A stretch of DNA of 9,377 nucleotides from positions 1 to 9,377 of the forward strand of contig JAYUQR010000097.1 of the NCBI GenBank assembly GCA_043756665.1, given 5' to 3'. The notes under the pieces were generated by a model. It was not told the origin of the DNA and did not search any database. It worked only from the letters and a program-made list of their open reading frames with translations. Position numbers and translations under genes: made by a program. The stretch comes from STC-74 sp043756665 (lineage in GTDB: Bacteria > Patescibacteriota > Gracilibacteria > BD1-5 > UBA2023). Position 1 is the first letter of the stretch. Every line of letters begins with the position of its first letter. Positions 8,006-9,377 of the stretch are shown one piece after another.

Positions 8006-8950
8006 ATGATGTACGATCTCATTATTATTGGATCTGGAAGTGCCGGACTTCCTGCTGGCATGTATGCGAGCAGATATAAGCTCTCAAATCTCGTCATCGG
8101 CGAACTCCCTGGCGGCGCACTAGCGACTTCTCACTGTGTCGAGAACTGGCCATGAGTCCTCTCTGCACCAGGTGGGGAGATTATGACCAGTTTTCTCGAG
8201 CAAGCGAAACATGCTGGATCAGAAATACTCCAGGATCGTGTCGATACTGTGTCGAGGATTGATGAAAATCATTTCGAAATCAGAACTCAAAACTGAGCCC
8301 TCTATGAGTCGAGGCGAGTTATTCTCGCGACAGGAAATGAATACAAAAAACTCGGAATGCCTGGTGAAATGGAATTTTATTGACAAGGAGTTTCATATTG
8401 TGCAACCTGCGATGGTAACTTTTATAAATGACTCACTGTTGCTGTTATCGGGGGTGGGAATACTGCAATAACTGAAGCTCTCTATCTCGCTGAAATATGT
8501 AAGGAAGTACACATACTCGTCCGATCAGACCGAATACGAGCGGAGGATATCTGGGTCGAGAAGGCAAAAGCAAAAGAAAATATCGTCATCCACATGAATA
8601 CTCAGGCAAAGGAAGTGATCGGAACAATGATGGGAGTGACAGGACTTCGAATTTCTATTCCCTCTCCTTCAGGAGAGGGTCAGGGTGAGGTGATCCTCTC
8701 TCTCGAGTGAGTATTCGTCGCCATTTGATCAACACCATTTACGAAGATCGTCGATAGTATGGCTCCTGAGAAAGATTCGGAAGGTTGTCTCATCGTCGAC
8801 AAACGTCAGGAAACTACCGTGAAGGGACTCTATGCAGCAGGGGATGTCACAACAAATTCGAATAAATTCCGTCAAACAATTATGTCTGCTGCAGAGGGAT
8901 GCCTGGCGGCAAACTCTGTACATGAGGATATACTCAGAATAGGACACTAA
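8006..8950 (+). CDS. trxB: Thioredoxin reductase (NADPH-dependent FAD flavoprotein)
   Basis: 314 aa, ATG 8006 (a second ATG follows at 8009) to TAA 8948-8950; six in-frame TGA read as Gly (codons at 8153 and others). It transfers electrons from NADPH through FAD to the redox-active Cys pair and on to thioredoxin. Seen in order: an FAD-binding GSGSAG (9-14) at the N-terminus, VENWPG, ILATGNEYKKLGMPGE, the redox motif CATC (C132, C135) followed by DG, the NADPH-binding GGGNTA (149-154) with HILVRSDRIRA, VFVAIGSTP, and the FAD-site AAGDV with KFRQTIMSAAEG near the C-terminus. The length is normal for low-molecular-weight TrxR. The cofactor-loop glycines are mostly GGN; TGA is used elsewhere, for example in ENWPG, FYGQG and VAIG. 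Around residues 217-228 an in-frame REP-like palindrome replaces the usual short hairpin sequence. It is preceded by a 123-nt AT-rich gap and probably has its own promoter. Confidence 0.95.
8660..8690. repeat. REP-like GC-rich palindrome within trxB
   Basis: A 9-bp perfect inverted repeat, CCCTCTCCT (8660-8668) and AGGAGAGGG (8671-8679), followed by TCAGGGTGAGG. From memory, elements of the form CCCTCTCC...GGAGAGGGTCAGGGTGAGG are dispersed in many bacterial genomes. Here it lies in the trxB frame and adds the residues PSPSGEGQGEV between two strands ahead of VFVAIG. It keeps the frame open and its GC-rich, repetitive content differs from the flanks. Confidence 0.55.
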
Positions 8951-9046
8951 ATATATTTATAAATAATTTTTTTACTTGTCTACTTAATAATCCAAAAAAA
9001 ACATATAGATTATTGCATATATAAATAATGAGTGATAGCATAAATC
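8951..9046. promoter_or_regulatory. AT-rich gap between trxB and the small secreted-protein gene
   Basis: About 96 nt of very AT-rich sequence with a T7 run (8967-8973) and an A8 run (8994-9001). A short self-complementary TAAATATATTTA spans the trxB stop (8948-8959). No GC-rich terminator hairpin is seen for trxB. TATATAAATAAT near 9018-9029 could serve as a -10 region for the next gene, but no convincing -35 accompanies it. Confidence 0.3.
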
Positions 9047-9289
9047 ATGTTATTCCTAAAAAATTATATGACTCTCATCCATAGTAAACCCCTTCAGAAA
9101 AGTATTTCGATATTACAGTTGGTCGTCTATACATTCTCGATATTAGGCTTATGAGTAGAGCAGATATATGCTGCGGGTCCAACCGTAGATATAGTCTATT
9201 CAGCAAATCCGACGGGAACAGGAGCACTGACGGTCACCGCGACCTACTCGGAAATAGTTGTCGGTACTCCACTCATCAGTATCTGTTAA
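9047..9289 (+). CDS. Short secreted protein; possible truncated Ig-like/adhesin remnant
   Basis: 80 aa from ATG 9047 (alternative ATG 9068) to TAA 9287-9289, with one TGA at 9152-9154 read as Gly (residue 36). The N-terminus looks like a Sec signal: a basic stretch (HSKPLQKS), a hydrophobic core (SISILQLVVYTFSILGLG) and a likely signal-peptidase site after VEQIYA. The mature part is only about 36 residues, VDIVYSANPTGTGALTVTA then TYSEIVVGTPLISIC. This is Thr/Val-rich and resembles the first strands of the Ig-like repeats of large surface proteins, where such a unit would normally continue for many hundreds of residues. The frame stops abruptly after ISIC, and other frames do not visibly continue it. 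It may be a real small envelope protein or a truncated adhesin gene. No database family is claimed. Confidence 0.6.
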
Positions 9290-9313
9290 GTCCAAACACA
9301 TCCTTTCACTAAA

Positions 9314-9374
9314 ATAGAAAAAGTGGGTATACTGAATTCGCTAAAAATATCAGTACTTAACCCACTTTTTCTAT
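9314..9374. terminator. Long-stem hairpin, probable bidirectional terminator
   Basis: The arms ATAGAAAAAGTGGGT (9314-9328) and ACCCACTTTTTCTAT (9360-9374) are perfect 15-bp reverse complements. A second, inner pairing TACTGA/TCAGTA (9330-9335 with 9350-9355) closes part of the 31-nt loop. The outer stem carries an A-run on the left and a T-run on the right, so it could end transcription from either side. It starts 25 nt after the small secreted-protein stop. Because the T-run is part of the stem and the loop is large, an alternative is the pair of terminal repeats of a tiny non-coding element. Confidence 0.55.
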
Positions 9375-9377
9375 GCC

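Noticed and set aside
5297..8950. TGA as selenocysteine
   Set aside because: There are far too many TGAs, they align with Gly rather than Cys, and the TrxB redox motif uses ordinary TGT/TGC codons.
9285..9361. Integron attC site (GTTAAGT and ACTTAAC match GTTRRRY and RYYYAAC)
   Set aside because: The two boxes are in the wrong order for attC (RYYYAAC should come first), no integrase is present, and they are simple reverse complements within a larger hairpin.
1..9377. tRNA, rRNA, CRISPR array, transposase or prophage genes
   Set aside because: No cloverleaf-like blocks, regularly spaced repeats or recognisable mobile-element proteins were seen on either strand by eye. The tRNA-Gly(UCA) needed for the recoding is not in this window.

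Overview
The window comes from a bacterium that reads UGA as glycine (genetic code 25), as known from the candidate phyla Gracilibacteria (BD1-5/GN02) and Absconditabacteria (SR1). Under the standard code every gene is chopped into fragments at TGA. With TGA read as Gly, eight long frames appear, six of them with recognisable conserved families. By hand count about 64 in-frame TGA codons lie in these genes, many at family-invariant glycines. All seven genes whose 3' end is in the window stop at TAA. CGA and CGG still sit at conserved arginine positions (clearest in comM). This argues against Absconditabacterales, where CGA/CGG are reported to read as Trp, and favours Gracilibacteria. That assignment is an inference.

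Left half (1 to about 5160, minus strand, transcribed right to left): a compact type IV secretion/conjugation-type operon. It encodes a large VirD4/TraD-like coupling ATPase, then (10-nt gap) a membrane-anchored SpoIIE/PP2C-type serine phosphatase, then (15-nt gap) a VirB4/TraC-like ATPase that runs off the left edge. The close spacing suggests co-transcription, and a phosphatase between the two motor ATPases suggests that the apparatus could be under phosphorylation control.

A divergent intergenic region (about 5161-5296) separates this operon from the right half. There on the plus strand lie comM (YifB-type AAA+ ATPase), tsaB (tRNA t6A synthesis subunit) and a two-TM PH-domain (bPH2/YdbS-like) membrane protein. 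The first two are 10 nt apart and the last two overlap, so they look like one operon. After a 123-nt gap containing a perfect 11-bp dyad comes trxB (thioredoxin reductase), which carries a REP-like GC-rich palindrome inside its reading frame. A short secreted protein that looks like the amputated N-terminus of a surface adhesin follows, and then a strong long-stem hairpin at the right edge.

No rRNA, tRNA, CRISPR array or transposase is visible. No gene start has a convincing Shine-Dalgarno sequence.
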